Position numbers and translations under genes: made by a program. Source: Collinsella intestinalis DSM 13280 (lineage in GTDB: Bacteria; Actinomycetota; Coriobacteriia; Coriobacteriales; Coriobacteriaceae). Taken from it: a stretch of DNA of 37,385 nt. Where the stretch lies: contig NZ_GG692710.1 of the NCBI RefSeq assembly GCF_000156175.1, positions 956,932 through 994,316 of the forward strand, written 5' to 3'. Positions 8,007 through 16,504 of the stretch are shown in pieces (the first letter of the stretch is position 1; each line of letters opens with the position of its first letter). The notes below the pieces were generated by a model. It was not told the origin of the DNA, made no database searches, and worked only from the letters and a program-made list of their open reading frames with translations.

Positions 8007-10247
8007 GTGGCTAAGAAGAAAACCAACACCCCTAACAAGAAGAAGCAGGTCAACACCGACAACGTCATCGGCCTGCATTCGGAGGTCACGGCGCAGCCCA
8101 TCACGGAGACGCTCGAAACCAACTACATGCCCTACGCCATGAGCACCAACGTCTCACGCGCGTTCCCCGAGATCGACGGCTTCAAACCCTCGCACCGCAA
8201 GCTGCTCTACACCATGTACAAGATGGGCCTGCTCAAGGGCGAGCGCCAGAAGAGCGCCAACATCGTGGGTCAGACCATGAAGCTCAACCCGCACGGCGAC
8301 GCCGCCATCTACGAGACGATGGTGCGCCTCGCCACGGGCAACGAGGCGCTGCTCGCGCCGTTCGTGGAGTCCAAGGGCAACTTTGGCAAGTACTACTCGG
8401 GCGACCTGACCTACGCCGCCTCGCGTTACACCGAGGCCAAGCTCTCCCCCATCTGCGCCGAGATCTTCAAGGACATCGACAAGGACCCGGTCGACTTCGT
8501 GGACAGCTACGACGGCGCCATGAAGGAGCCGCGCCTGCTGCCCACCACGTTCCCCAACATCCTGGTGTCGGCCAACAAGGGCATCGGCGTGGCCATGGCC
8601 TCCGACATCTGCGGCTTCAACCTCAACGAGGTCTGTACCGCCACCATGCACTTCCTCGAGGACCCCAGCTGTGACCTGCTCGAGTACATGCCCATGCCCG
8701 ATTTCTCCACCGGCGGCGAGATCATCTACCGCCGCGAGGAGATGGAGCGCATCATCGAGACGGGCCTGGGCAGCTTCCAGATCCGCTCGCGCTGGCGCTG
8801 GGTCCCCGAAGAGCGCATCATCGAGGTCTACGAGATCCCCTACACCACCAAGACCGACATCATCATCGACCGCATCATCAAGCTCTCCAAGGAAGGCAAG
8901 GTGCGCGAGATCGCCGACATCCGCGACGAGACCGACCTCTCCGGCCTGCGCATCGCCATCGACCTCAAGCGCGGCGTCGATCCCGAAAAGCTCATGGCCA
9001 AGCTGTACCGCACCACCACGCTGCAGGACTCGTTCTCGTGCAACTTCAACGTCCTGGTGGACGGCTACCCCCGCGTCATGGGCGTGCGCCAGATCCTGCA
9101 TGAGTGGGTTGCGTGGCGTATCCAGTCCACGCGTCGCCGCGTGAACTTCGACCTGGGCAAGAAGTCCGAGCGCCTGCACCTGCTGCACGGTCTGGAGGCC
9201 ATCCTCCTCGACATCGACAAGGCCATCGCCATCATCCGCGGCACCAAGCTCGAGGCCGAAGTCGTCCCCAACCTGATGCGCGGATTTGACATCGACGAGA
9301 CCCAGGCGGAGTTCGTGGCCGAGCTCAAGCTGCGCAACATCAACGAGGAGTACATCCTCAACCGCACCAAGGACATCGCCAAGCTGGAGGCCGAGATCGC
9401 CGAGCTCGAGGAAATCCTCTCGAGCGAGGACAACATCAAGAAGGTCATTCGCGACGAACTGGCCGCGGTCAACAAGAAGTACGTCATGCCGCGCCGCACG
9501 GGCAGGATCGAGCCGTCCGACGTCATCGAGGTGAGCCTGGAGCCCGAGGTCGAGGAGTACCCGGTCACCATCATGCTCTCGCGCGAGGGCTACCTCAAGA
9601 AGATGACCGACCGCGTGCTGCGCAAGGCCGCGGAACTCAAGTACAAGGACGGCGACGAGCCCTTCATCGAGTTTCCGTCCGCCAACACGCACGAGCTGCT
9701 GGTGTTCACCAACAAGAGCCAGGTGTACAAGTGCAAGGTCGCGGCGTTCGAGGACACAAAGTCCGCTCAGCTTGGTTCGTACCTGGCGACGGACCTCGAG
9801 ATGGACCCGGACGAGAGTGTGATCTGGGTGATCGACCCCGAGGACTACAAGGCTGATGTGCTGTTCGTCTTTGAGAACGGGCGCGCGGTGCGCGTCGCGC
9901 TCGCAGGCTACGTCACCAAGACCAACCGCAAGCGCCTCAAGAACGCCATCTACGGCGGGTCCAAGCTGCTGTATGCGCAGGTGCTCAAGGAGGATCGCGA
10001 CATCGCGCTGGTCTCGAGCGACTACCGCCTGATGAACTTCAACACGTCGCTGCTCAAGACCAAGACGACCACCAACACGCAGGGTGTCCAGGCGTTCACC
10101 GCCAAGAAGGGCCGCGTTGTCACCACCGTGAGCACAGTCGAGGAGGTGCTGGGCGCCGGCGTCTCCGCCGAGAAGTTCACCGCCCAGAGCCTGCCGTGCG
10201 CCGGTGCGCTCATGAAGGAAGACGATATGCCGAGTCTGTTCGACTAG
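8007..10247 (+). CDS. Divergent type II DNA topoisomerase subunit A (GyrA/ParC-like)
   Basis: A 746-aa breakage-reunion subunit. It starts at GTG 8007 after AAGAGGAAA; no ATG fits. It has the winged-helix region with NPHGDAAIYE (95-103 region) and the catalytic Arg140-Tyr141 in AASRYTEAKLS. In E. coli GyrA the quinolone-contact positions are Ser83 and Asp87; here they are Ala99 and Glu103, so weak quinolone binding is likely (inference). A coiled-coil tower segment (about 440-490) and a C-terminal beta-pinwheel follow. I see no GyrA box (QRRGGKG-like), arguing against a classical supercoiling gyrase. It partners the ATPase subunit upstream; the 114-base gap suggests one operon. Confidence 0.9.
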   Translation: MAKKKTNTPNKKKQVNTDNVIGLHSEVTAQPITETLETNYMPYAMSTNVSRAFPEIDGFKPSHRKLLYTMYKMGLLKGERQKSANIVGQTMKLNPHGDAAIYETMVRLATGNEALLAPFVESKGNFGKYYSGDLTYAASRYTEAKLSPICAEIFKDIDKDPVDFVDSYDGAMKEPRLLPTTFPNILVSANKGIGVAMASDICGFNLNEVCTATMHFLEDPSCDLLEYMPMPDFSTGGEIIYRREEMERIIETGLGSFQIRSRWRWVPEERIIEVYEIPYTTKTDIIIDRIIKLSKEGKVREIADIRDETDLSGLRIAIDLKRGVDPEKLMAKLYRTTTLQDSFSCNFNVLVDGYPRVMGVRQILHEWVAWRIQSTRRRVNFDLGKKSERLHLLHGLEAILLDIDKAIAIIRGTKLEAEVVPNLMRGFDIDETQAEFVAELKLRNINEEYILNRTKDIAKLEAEIAELEEILSSEDNIKKVIRDELAAVNKKYVMPRRTGRIEPSDVIEVSLEPEVEEYPVTIMLSREGYLKKMTDRVLRKAAELKYKDGDEPFIEFPSANTHELLVFTNKSQVYKCKVAAFEDTKSAQLGSYLATDLEMDPDESVIWVIDPEDYKADVLFVFENGRAVRVALAGYVTKTNRKRLKNAIYGGSKLLYAQVLKEDRDIALVSSDYRLMNFNTSLLKTKTTTNTQGVQAFTAKKGRVVTTVSTVEEVLGAGVSAEKFTAQSLPCAGALMKEDDMPSLFD

Positions 10248-10461
10248 AAACGAACAGACTGAGCCGTTCACATCAAGCCCCCGAACGTAAGGGGAGAAAA
10301 GACGGCATGAGGTTCAAAACTCCCGGATCGGCAGGGCTCGCGTTGCATCGCAGCCCGCCGATCCGCGCATATCAGGCACCCAGACGTCCACACTTTCCAT
10401 GGTTGCCGCATCAGCCGAGCTCACGCCTGCCGGGAAGACGGTTTTCTCCACTCCCGAGCAA

Positions 10462-10602
10462 AGAAGTTGAGCTTTTTCGTACTCAATCTCGGTCTTGCTG
10501 ACTAGCTGCTATTTTTCATCAGCAAAACAGCAGGTCACGAAGTTGAAGTCGAGCCGCATACTCGGCATTGTCGGAATCTAATACGAAAAACCCCAACTTC
10601 TC
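10462..10602. repeat. Long inverted-repeat element, copy B
   Basis: The outer arms agaagttgagctttttcgta (10462-10481) and 10582-10601 are complementary at 18 of 20 positions. The left arm shares GAGCTTTTTCGTACTC with copy A at 5418. The centre AAAACAGCAGGTCAC matches copy A's AAAACACCAGGTCAC. Inner stems are more decayed than in copy A. The two copies are in the same orientation about 5 kb apart, flanking the topoisomerase pair. Confidence 0.75.
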
Positions 10603-10750
10603 TGGTCACCTTGCTTTCGAACCCCATTTCGCTGCAACGCATTGCGCCTCAGACCGCGATAATTTCTGCAGGACCCGCCCAAATGAGGCGTCCACCCCCC
10701 CGAGACATAAAGCGCCGCATTCATCGAAAGGTTGCCCAGAGGTTGCCAGA

Positions 10751-10790
10751 AAAGAAAAGCCCCCGACCTCTCCGCAGGTCAGGGGCTTGG
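10751..10790 (-). terminator. Intrinsic terminator of guaA
   Basis: As minus-strand RNA, AAGCCCCUGACCU and AGGUCGGGGGCUU pair over 13 positions (one G-U) around loop GCGGAG and are followed by UUUCUUU. It starts about 18 bases past the guaA stop. Confidence 0.9.
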
Positions 10791-10806
10791 ACGGTGCCGT
10801 TTCTCG

Positions 10807-12417
10807 CTACTCCCACTCAATGGTCGCCGGCGGTTTGCTCGTGATATCGTACGCCACGCGGTTAATGCCGGGGACTTCAGCCACGATGCGGCCGGAGATG
10901 CGCGCGAGCACCTCGTAAGGCAGGCGCGCCCAGTCAGCGGTCATGGCGTCGCTGGACTCCACGGCGCGCAGGATCACGGGGCGCGCGTAGGTACGCTCGT
11001 CGCCCATCACGCCCACGGACTTGATGTCGGGCAGCACACAGAAGTACTGCCAGCAGGAGTGCTCGGAATTGCGCTCGCCGGTCTGCTCGAACAGGCGCGC
11101 ATTGTACGCATCCAGCTCCTCACGCACGATGGCGTCGGCGTTCTTCAAGATCTCGAGCTTCTCGGGGCTCACCGCGCCGATGATACGGATGGCCAGGCCA
11201 GGACCCGGGAACGGCTGGCGGTACACGATGTGCTCAGGCAGACCCAGCGCCAGACCCAGCTCGCGGACCTCGTCCTTAAAGAAGTGATCAAGCGGCTCGA
11301 TGAGGTCGAAATGCACGCCCTCGGGGAACGGGATGAGGTTGTGGTGGCTCTTGATAGTGGCCGTCTTGCCACCGGTCTTGCGCGCGCCGCTCTCGATGAT
11401 GTCGGGGTAGATGGTGCCCTGAGCCAGGTACTTCACCGGGCGGCCATCTTGCTCGAGCTCCTTGGCCACGGCGAAGAACTCGTTCCAGAACTGCGTGCCG
11501 ATGATGCGGCGTTTCTCCTCGGGGTCGGTCACGCCGTCGAGCAGCGCGGCGTAGCGCTCCTCGGCGTGTACGTGCACGAAGTCGACGTCAAACTGCTTGG
11601 TGAAGACCTCCTCCACCTGCTCGGGTTCGCCCTTGCGGAGCAGCCCGTGGTTGATGAACACGCAGGTCATCTGGCGTCCAACCGCACGGGCGCCGAGGGC
11701 CGCCACCACGGAGGAATCCACGCCGCCGGAGAGCGCCAGGATCACGCGGTCCTCGCCCACGGCCGCACGGAACTCGTCCGTCATGGTCTCGACCAGGTTG
11801 TCCATGGTCCACGCTGCCTCGAGGCCGCAGATGTCGAACAGGAAGTTCTTGAGCAGCTGCTGGCCGTACTCGGTGTGCTTGACCTCGGGATGGAACTGCG
11901 TGGTGTAGATACGACGCTCGGCGTTCTCCATAGCGGCGACCGGGCACACGGAGGTGCTGGCCGTCACGGCAAAGCCCTCGGGCACGCGCGAGACGGCATC
12001 GCGGTGGCTCATCCACACGGTCTGCTCGAGCGGAGTGGCGTTGAACAGCGCGCTCTCGCGGTCTCGCTCGATGGTGGCGGGGCCGTACTCGCCGATCTCC
12101 GAGTGACCCACCTCGCCGCCGAGCGTGACGGCGGTCACCTGGTGGCCGTAGCAAAATCCCAGGATGGGCAGGCCGAGGTCGTAGATGGAAGGATCGACCG
12201 TCGGGGCATCCTCGGCGTACACGGACGCGGGGCCGCCGGAGAGAATCAGCGCGGAGGGCGCCATCTCACGCACCTCGTCGGCCGTGATGTCGCACGGGAC
12301 GATCTCAGAATATACATGCAGGTCGCGCACGCGACGGGCAATGAGCTGCGCATACTGCGCGCCGAAGTCGAAAACCAGCACCTTCTGCTGGGTCTGCTCG
12401 GATGCGTTCTGGGTCAT
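10807..12417 (-). CDS. guaA: GMP synthase (glutamine-hydrolysing)
   Basis: A 536-aa two-domain enzyme that converts XMP to GMP with ATP and glutamine-derived ammonia. The class I glutamine amidotransferase domain has Cys89 (GFCYGHQ) and His176/Glu178 (QFHPEV). The ATP-pyrophosphatase domain begins with the PP-loop SGGVDSS (230-236). The C-terminal dimerisation domain ends PPATIEWE, the usual GuaA terminus. Full length. ATG 12417 follows GGGAGGGTTC; a longer open frame upstream is not similar to GuaA and overlaps the divergent asparaginase gene. Confidence 0.97.
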   Translation of the reverse strand: MTQNASEQTQQKVLVFDFGAQYAQLIARRVRDLHVYSEIVPCDITADEVREMAPSALILSGGPASVYAEDAPTVDPSIYDLGLPILGFCYGHQVTAVTLGGEVGHSEIGEYGPATIERDRESALFNATPLEQTVWMSHRDAVSRVPEGFAVTASTSVCPVAAMENAERRIYTTQFHPEVKHTEYGQQLLKNFLFDICGLEAAWTMDNLVETMTDEFRAAVGEDRVILALSGGVDSSVVAALGARAVGRQMTCVFINHGLLRKGEPEQVEEVFTKQFDVDFVHVHAEERYAALLDGVTDPEEKRRIIGTQFWNEFFAVAKELEQDGRPVKYLAQGTIYPDIIESGARKTGGKTATIKSHHNLIPFPEGVHFDLIEPLDHFFKDEVRELGLALGLPEHIVYRQPFPGPGLAIRIIGAVSPEKLEILKNADAIVREELDAYNARLFEQTGERNSEHSCWQYFCVLPDIKSVGVMGDERTYARPVILRAVESSDAMTADWARLPYEVLARISGRIVAEVPGINRVAYDITSKPPATIEWE

Positions 12418-12663
12418 GAACCCTCCCAACCATGCCGCTGCGCCGCAGCGGCAACACGTGTCAGCCAATTGGTACATCATACTCGCCGAGCTGCGCATAC
12501 GCAGAAATCCTACAGGGTTTTTTGGCCTACAATATCTCGATAGCGCCTCGAAGCGCGCTGACCGCCCCCATAAGGGCGCCTCGCCGCGCACCGGCCATGC
12601 CCACATAAGGCCGCAAGCTATGAGACGAGGCAACCGCAGGGACTGCAGAGCAAAGGAGCCCGC

Positions 12664-13731
12664 ATGAAGCACATCCTCTTGATCGCCACCGGCGGCACCA
12701 TCGCCTCCGCCGAGGACGGCAACGGTCTCTCCCCCGCTCTCACCGGCGAGGAGCTCGCTCGCAACGTGCCCGAGATCGAGGGCCTGTGCGAACTCGACAT
12801 CGTGCAGCCCATGAACATCGACAGCACCAATATGCGCCCCGCCGACTGGCTGCGCATCGCCGAGGTCATCCGCGAGAACTACGACACGCACGACGGCTTC
12901 GTGGTCCTGCACGGCACCGACACCATGTCCTACACCGCGGCGGCGCTCTCCTACCTCATTCAGGACAGCCCCAAGCCCATCGTGCTCACCGGCTCCCAGC
13001 AGCCCATGGGCAACCCCTTCACCGATGCGAAGATCAACCTGTACCAAAGCCTTGTGTATGCCGTGTCCGACCGCTCGCGCGACGTGTCCATCGTGTTTGG
13101 CGGGTATGCAATCGCCGGCACGCGCGCCCGCAAGCAGCGCACCATGAGCTTCAACGCGTTCAACAGCATCAACTACCCCGTGTTGGCCTACCTACGCCAG
13201 GACAAGATCATCTGTAGCGGGTCGGCCGCCGTGTCCGCCGGTCCGGCCGAGTGCGATTGCGCCGGGGACGGTGCCGCGCGCGATGCCGACGGCGCTCTCG
13301 ACGAGCCCCGTTTCTACAACGAGCTCAACAGCCGTGTGTGCGCCCTCAAGCTCACGCCCGGTCTCACACCCGACATCTTCCGTCTGCTCAAGCCCGATTA
13401 CGACGCCGTGATCCTCGAGACCTTCGGTATGGGCGGCGTGCCCGAGCGGGGTGCCGACGGCGCTTCCTATCAGGAGGCCATCTTTGACTGGGTCGATTCC
13501 GGCCGCACTGTGGTCATGACCACACAGGTGCCCGAGGAGGGCCTGGACCTAGGCGTATATGAGGTCGGCCGCGCATATGCCGAGCACCCTGGAATCCTCA
13601 AGGGCGGCGACATGACCACCGAGGCGCTCGTGGCCAAGACCATGTGGGCTCTCGGACAGACGCGCGATGCCGACGAGCTGCAGCGCCTGTTCTACCGCCC
13701 CATCAACCACGACCGCGTGGACGAGTGGTAA
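12664..13731 (+). CDS. ansA: L-asparaginase (type I, AnsA-like)
   Basis: A 355-aa asparaginase that hydrolyses asparagine to aspartate and ammonia. It begins MKHILLIATGGTIAS, carrying the first catalytic Thr. The second catalytic pair Thr85-Asp86 is in LHGTDTMSY (82-90). There is no signal peptide, so the cytoplasmic type is expected. A Cys/Ala/Asp-rich insert near residues 184-214 (SAGPAECDCAGDGAA) interrupts the usual domain boundary and looks lineage-specific. AAAGGAG lies 7 bases upstream of ATG 12664. Divergent from guaA, sharing a 246-base regulatory interval. Confidence 0.92.
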   Translation: MKHILLIATGGTIASAEDGNGLSPALTGEELARNVPEIEGLCELDIVQPMNIDSTNMRPADWLRIAEVIRENYDTHDGFVVLHGTDTMSYTAAALSYLIQDSPKPIVLTGSQQPMGNPFTDAKINLYQSLVYAVSDRSRDVSIVFGGYAIAGTRARKQRTMSFNAFNSINYPVLAYLRQDKIICSGSAAVSAGPAECDCAGDGAARDADGALDEPRFYNELNSRVCALKLTPGLTPDIFRLLKPDYDAVILETFGMGGVPERGADGASYQEAIFDWVDSGRTVVMTTQVPEEGLDLGVYEVGRAYAEHPGILKGGDMTTEALVAKTMWALGQTRDADELQRLFYRPINHDRVDEW

Positions 13732-13774
13732 GCCGCGCGGAATAGCACGACGACGGCACGGAGCCGCGACCTAC

Positions 13775-14290
13775 CTACACGCGCATCGCCACGGCCGCGT
13801 TCAGCGCATGCACGAGGCCGCTCATGGCGCGGTCGAAAAACGTCTGCTCCGCCGCCACTGAGGCATCGATTCCCGCACCGTGAAGAGCAAGGGCCCTACC
13901 TGCGCTCATCATGGCCTCGCAATCCCTCGGCGTGACGGCGATCACCACCGCTTGCTCCAACGTCGCGCCGCGCTGCGCGCAAAAGCGCGCAAGGGCCTCG
14001 GCACGGGCCGCAGCCACCGTGAACGGGGCATCGGGTTCGCTCGCGGGACCCTCGTCGTCCGCAAGGACAGTCGCAGGGATTCCGTGCTCGGCAAGCTGCG
14101 CACGCAAGGGCTCAGCAGGCTCATGTGCGAACATCGCGATCGCATAGCCCGCATCGCGCACCCAGTGCAGAGCACCCAGCTCGCGATCAGACAGTGGGCC
14201 TTCATCCATGCCAAAGGCCAGCACCGACGGCGTGGGTAGGAACCGCCCTCCACGAACGACCTCGAACGCCCGCTCTTTTGCCTTCGACAT
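13775..14290 (-). CDS. HAD-fold-like protein with missing catalytic residues
   Basis: 171 aa. The pattern resembles a Cof-type HAD phosphatase shortened by loss of its cap: an N-terminal strand SVLAFGMDEGPLS where FDxDGTLL would be expected, then ELGALHWVRDAGYAIAMF, and a C-terminal TPRDCEAMMSAGRALAL resembling the GDSxNDxxMxxxAGxxVA motif. The nucleophile Asp is Gly27 and the GDSxND block is TPRDCE, so phosphatase activity is unlikely. The fold assignment is inference from motif order. ATG 14290 follows GGAGG at good spacing. Convergent with the asparaginase gene; 43 bases separate the stops. Confidence 0.7.
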   Translation of the reverse strand: MSKAKERAFEVVRGGRFLPTPSVLAFGMDEGPLSDRELGALHWVRDAGYAIAMFAHEPAEPLRAQLAEHGIPATVLADDEGPASEPDAPFTVAAARAEALARFCAQRGATLEQAVVIAVTPRDCEAMMSAGRALALHGAGIDASVAAEQTFFDRAMSGLVHALNAAVAMRV

Positions 14291-14393
14291 GGCTGCACCT
14301 CCGCTCAACGTAGTTTTCCCACTTATCCCCCATCACACCGATACCTCACCCTCGCGCTGAGTTTTCTTGGAATCGCTATGGGTAATGCCCCAG

Positions 14394-14432
14394 ATGTAAA
14401 GCGCGTCTTACATTTTATCGCGTCGACGCGCT
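14394..14432. promoter_or_regulatory. Candidate operator upstream of the XRE regulator
   Basis: A palindrome ATGTAA (14394-14399) - N8 - TTACAT (14408-14413) lies about 32 bases before the XRE gene. A second, interleaved dyad AGCGCGTC (14400-14407)/GACGCGCT (14425-14432) overlaps it. Their placement suits autoregulation by the small helix-turn-helix protein, but this is inference. Confidence 0.4.
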
Positions 14433-14444
14433 CATGCTCGAACC

Positions 14445-14654
14445 ATGAATGCGAACGCGCGACAGAACCTGGGCGAGAATCTCATCGCCATCCGCGAGGC
14501 CTCGGGATTGTCCAAGGTCGATTTTGCCTTGCAGCTCGGTATAAGCCGCGTGCTGCTTGACCTCATCGAAAGTGGCAACAGCAACCTCAAGCTCTCCACC
14601 CTCGAGAAGATCGCCGACCGACTTGGCACGCAACCCTGGAAGCTCATCCGGTAA
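14445..14654 (+). CDS. Small XRE/Cro-type helix-turn-helix regulator
   Basis: A 69-aa protein that is essentially one HTH_3 domain: RQNLGENLIAIREASGLSK, then the recognition region FALQLGISRVLLDLIESGN and LSTLEKIADRLG. No extra domain. No clear Shine-Dalgarno motif precedes ATG 14445, so it may be leaderless or weakly translated. No toxin-like partner adjoins it. It stands alone between two minus-strand genes, with its stop 6 bases from the htrA terminator stem. Confidence 0.85.
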   Translation: MNANARQNLGENLIAIREASGLSKVDFALQLGISRVLLDLIESGNSNLKLSTLEKIADRLGTQPWKLIR

Positions 14655-14686
14655 AGAAAAGGCGGGCGCCTCCTCGGCACCCGCCC
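14655..14686 (-). terminator. Intrinsic terminator of htrA
   Basis: On the minus strand GGCGGGUGCC (14685-14676) pairs with GGCGCCCGCC (14670-14661) around a 5-base loop and is followed by UUUUCUUU. Confidence 0.85.
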
Positions 14687-14694
14687 AAAATGTT

Positions 14695-14719
14695 GCAATT
14701 TGCACCTGTCCCCAATTGC
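14695..14719 (+). repeat. REP-like dispersed repeat, copy 1
   Basis: A 25-base motif with core TTTGCACCTGTCCCCAATTG, whose ends CAATT/AATTG are complementary. It lies between the htrA stop and its terminator. Four further copies lie at 16461, 18643, 18725 and 20753. Confidence 0.75.
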
Positions 14720-14733
14720 GTCGGGGCAGGGCG

Positions 14734-16236
14734 TTAGCGCAGCGCGCCGCCCATGTACTCCTCGAGATAGCGGAAGAACTCCTCGCGGCTCATGCCGGTT
14801 CCGGCACCGGGGCCGTCGGACGTGTCCTCCTGCTCGGCCTGCAGGGCCTCATCCGACCCAAGCGTCACCTTGACCTCGGTTTCATCCTTGCCTCGCACGA
14901 CCGTCAAGGTCACCTCGTCACCCACCTCATGCTCACGCAAGGCGATGATCAGGCCGTCCGCCGAGGCGATACCCTCGCCGTCGACGGCGGTGACGATGTC
15001 GCCCTTCTGGATACCCGCCTGGGCAGCCGGGCCGTCGGCGGTGACCTCCGCCACATAAGCGCCGCTATCGACCGCCAGCTCGTTCGTGCGGGCGTTGTAG
15101 GCATTTACGCTCATCAGGGAAACTCCCAGGTACGGATGGACCGGAGTCTCACCATCGATGATCTGGTTGGCGATGTTAATGGCGTAGTTCACCGGGATCG
15201 CAAAGCCAACGCCCGAGCTGGAGCCAGAATAGGACTCGATGACCGAGTTGATGCCGATGAGATGCCCCTCATCGTTGACAAGCGCACCGCCGGAGTTACC
15301 GGGGTTAATGGCCGCATCGGTCTGGATCATGTTCGCGTAGATGGACGTACCGCTCGCGCTCTGCAGGGCGGTGGAACGGTAGAGCGCGGAGACGATACCC
15401 GTGGACACGGACTGCTCGTTGCCGAAGGGACTGCCAATGGCCATGACCCACTCGCCCACCGCGATGTCGTCGGAATCGCCGACCTCGATGGGGGTGAGCT
15501 TGGCGCTCTTGGGATCCTTGAGGCGAATGACCGCCAGGTCGCTGGACTCGTCCGCGCCGACGAGCTCCGCCTCGTAGCTGTTGCCGTCATCGGTGTTCAC
15601 CACGAGCGCGGTCGCACCCTGGACGACGTGATGGTTCGTGAGGATATTGCCGTCTGTGTCCAAAATCACGCCACTGCCGATACCACCGGAGTTCTCATCC
15701 TCGCCCTGGGCGGTGATGGACACGACGGAGGGCAGCGCCTTTGCCGCCACGGCCTCGGACAGCGTGGTGTCCTCGGGGTTGATGTCGATCTTCTGCGGGG
15801 TGCCGGAGGTGCCGGCAGTCTCGACGTTCGAATCGGTGATACGGAACGCGCCAGACATGACGAGAGCGATAACCAGCACCGCACCGACCACCAGGCCGGC
15901 GAAGGACGCCAGGAAGATGGGAAGCTTCTTGCTCTTGGTCTTGACCACGGTGCGGGTCTCGGTATACGTGGACGCATGGGCCTGCGCGTTCTGGCCAGCG
16001 ACATGCTGACCCTGGGAATACGAGTAATCCACCGGAGGGACCTGGCGGGTGGAGCCAGCGGCGGTGGGGTTGCCGGGATCGACGGGGATGTGCGCCGTGG
16101 TATGGGCGCTTGCATTGCCAGGCGCAGCACCTGCGGGCTCGACGGGCGTGGGCTCGACCTCGAGACGCGGCTGCGAGGACGGGCGTTGCTCCGATCCAAG
16201 GCCCTCGGGGCGCTGAGGGGTCTTTTCTTCACTCAT
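14734..16236 (-). CDS. htrA: HtrA/DegP-family serine protease, membrane-anchored, one PDZ domain
   Basis: A 500-aa envelope quality-control protease. Residues 1-100 are a Pro/Ala/Gln-rich cytoplasmic tail and 105-130 one transmembrane helix (FLASFAGLVVGAVLVIALV). The trypsin-like domain carries the triad His203 (LTNHHVV), Asp233 (SSDLAVIRL) and Ser315 (NPGNSGGALV). A single PDZ domain runs from about 368 to 475 (GVSLMSV...AGIQKGDIVTAVDG). The long disordered N-terminus is typical of actinobacterial and Gram-positive HtrA proteins. Start ATG 16236 follows GAAAGGA. A possible promoter TTGAGA-N17-ACAACT lies around 16320-16350 on the minus strand, weakly supported. It ends in its own terminator. 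Confidence 0.92.
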   Translation of the reverse strand: MSEEKTPQRPEGLGSEQRPSSQPRLEVEPTPVEPAGAAPGNASAHTTAHIPVDPGNPTAAGSTRQVPPVDYSYSQGQHVAGQNAQAHASTYTETRTVVKTKSKKLPIFLASFAGLVVGAVLVIALVMSGAFRITDSNVETAGTSGTPQKIDINPEDTTLSEAVAAKALPSVVSITAQGEDENSGGIGSGVILDTDGNILTNHHVVQGATALVVNTDDGNSYEAELVGADESSDLAVIRLKDPKSAKLTPIEVGDSDDIAVGEWVMAIGSPFGNEQSVSTGIVSALYRSTALQSASGTSIYANMIQTDAAINPGNSGGALVNDEGHLIGINSVIESYSGSSSGVGFAIPVNYAINIANQIIDGETPVHPYLGVSLMSVNAYNARTNELAVDSGAYVAEVTADGPAAQAGIQKGDIVTAVDGEGIASADGLIIALREHEVGDEVTLTVVRGKDETEVKVTLGSDEALQAEQEDTSDGPGAGTGMSREEFFRYLEEYMGGALR

Positions 16237-16460
16237 GAACGGTCCTTTCAACGTCTTAATTCTCCAACGTTGTACCCCAAAAGCGCAGCTCCGCTCAGCA
16301 CGAGCGACGGAGCTTAATCAAGTTGTAAGTTGCGTTAAGGATTTCTCAAGCGTCTTGTTCTGAGGTGCAATCGCTTCGCAGCGCTGCGTGAGACGCCGCG
16401 ATTTGCGCTGGTATGATTCGCGCCCGCCCCTCCACTTGGAACGATAATCGACACCGCGGC

Positions 16461-16484
16461 GCAATTTGTACCTGGCACCAATTG
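16461..16484 (+). repeat. REP-like dispersed repeat, copy 2
   Basis: GCAATTTGTACCTGGCACCA followed by ATTG, same orientation as copy 1. It lies between the GlnR-like gene and htrA and is the most diverged of the five in the core (TGGCACC for TGTCCCC). Confidence 0.65.
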
Positions 16485-16504
16485 AGACGCAACACCGGCT
16501 GAGG

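Larger units (their letters stand above)
10248..10806. other. Non-coding stretch between the topoisomerase A gene and guaA
   Basis: No gene is visible. It contains a hairpin at 10324-10365 (CGGATCGGC and GGGCT pairing with AGCCCGCCGATCCG, one bulged A; no T-run), inverted-repeat element B (10462-10602), and the guaA terminator (10751-10790). Confidence 0.6.

Noticed and set aside
5550-10271. Very long minus-strand frames opposite the topoisomerase genes
   Set aside because: Antisense shadows of two well-supported genes; no ribosome sites or recognisable domains.
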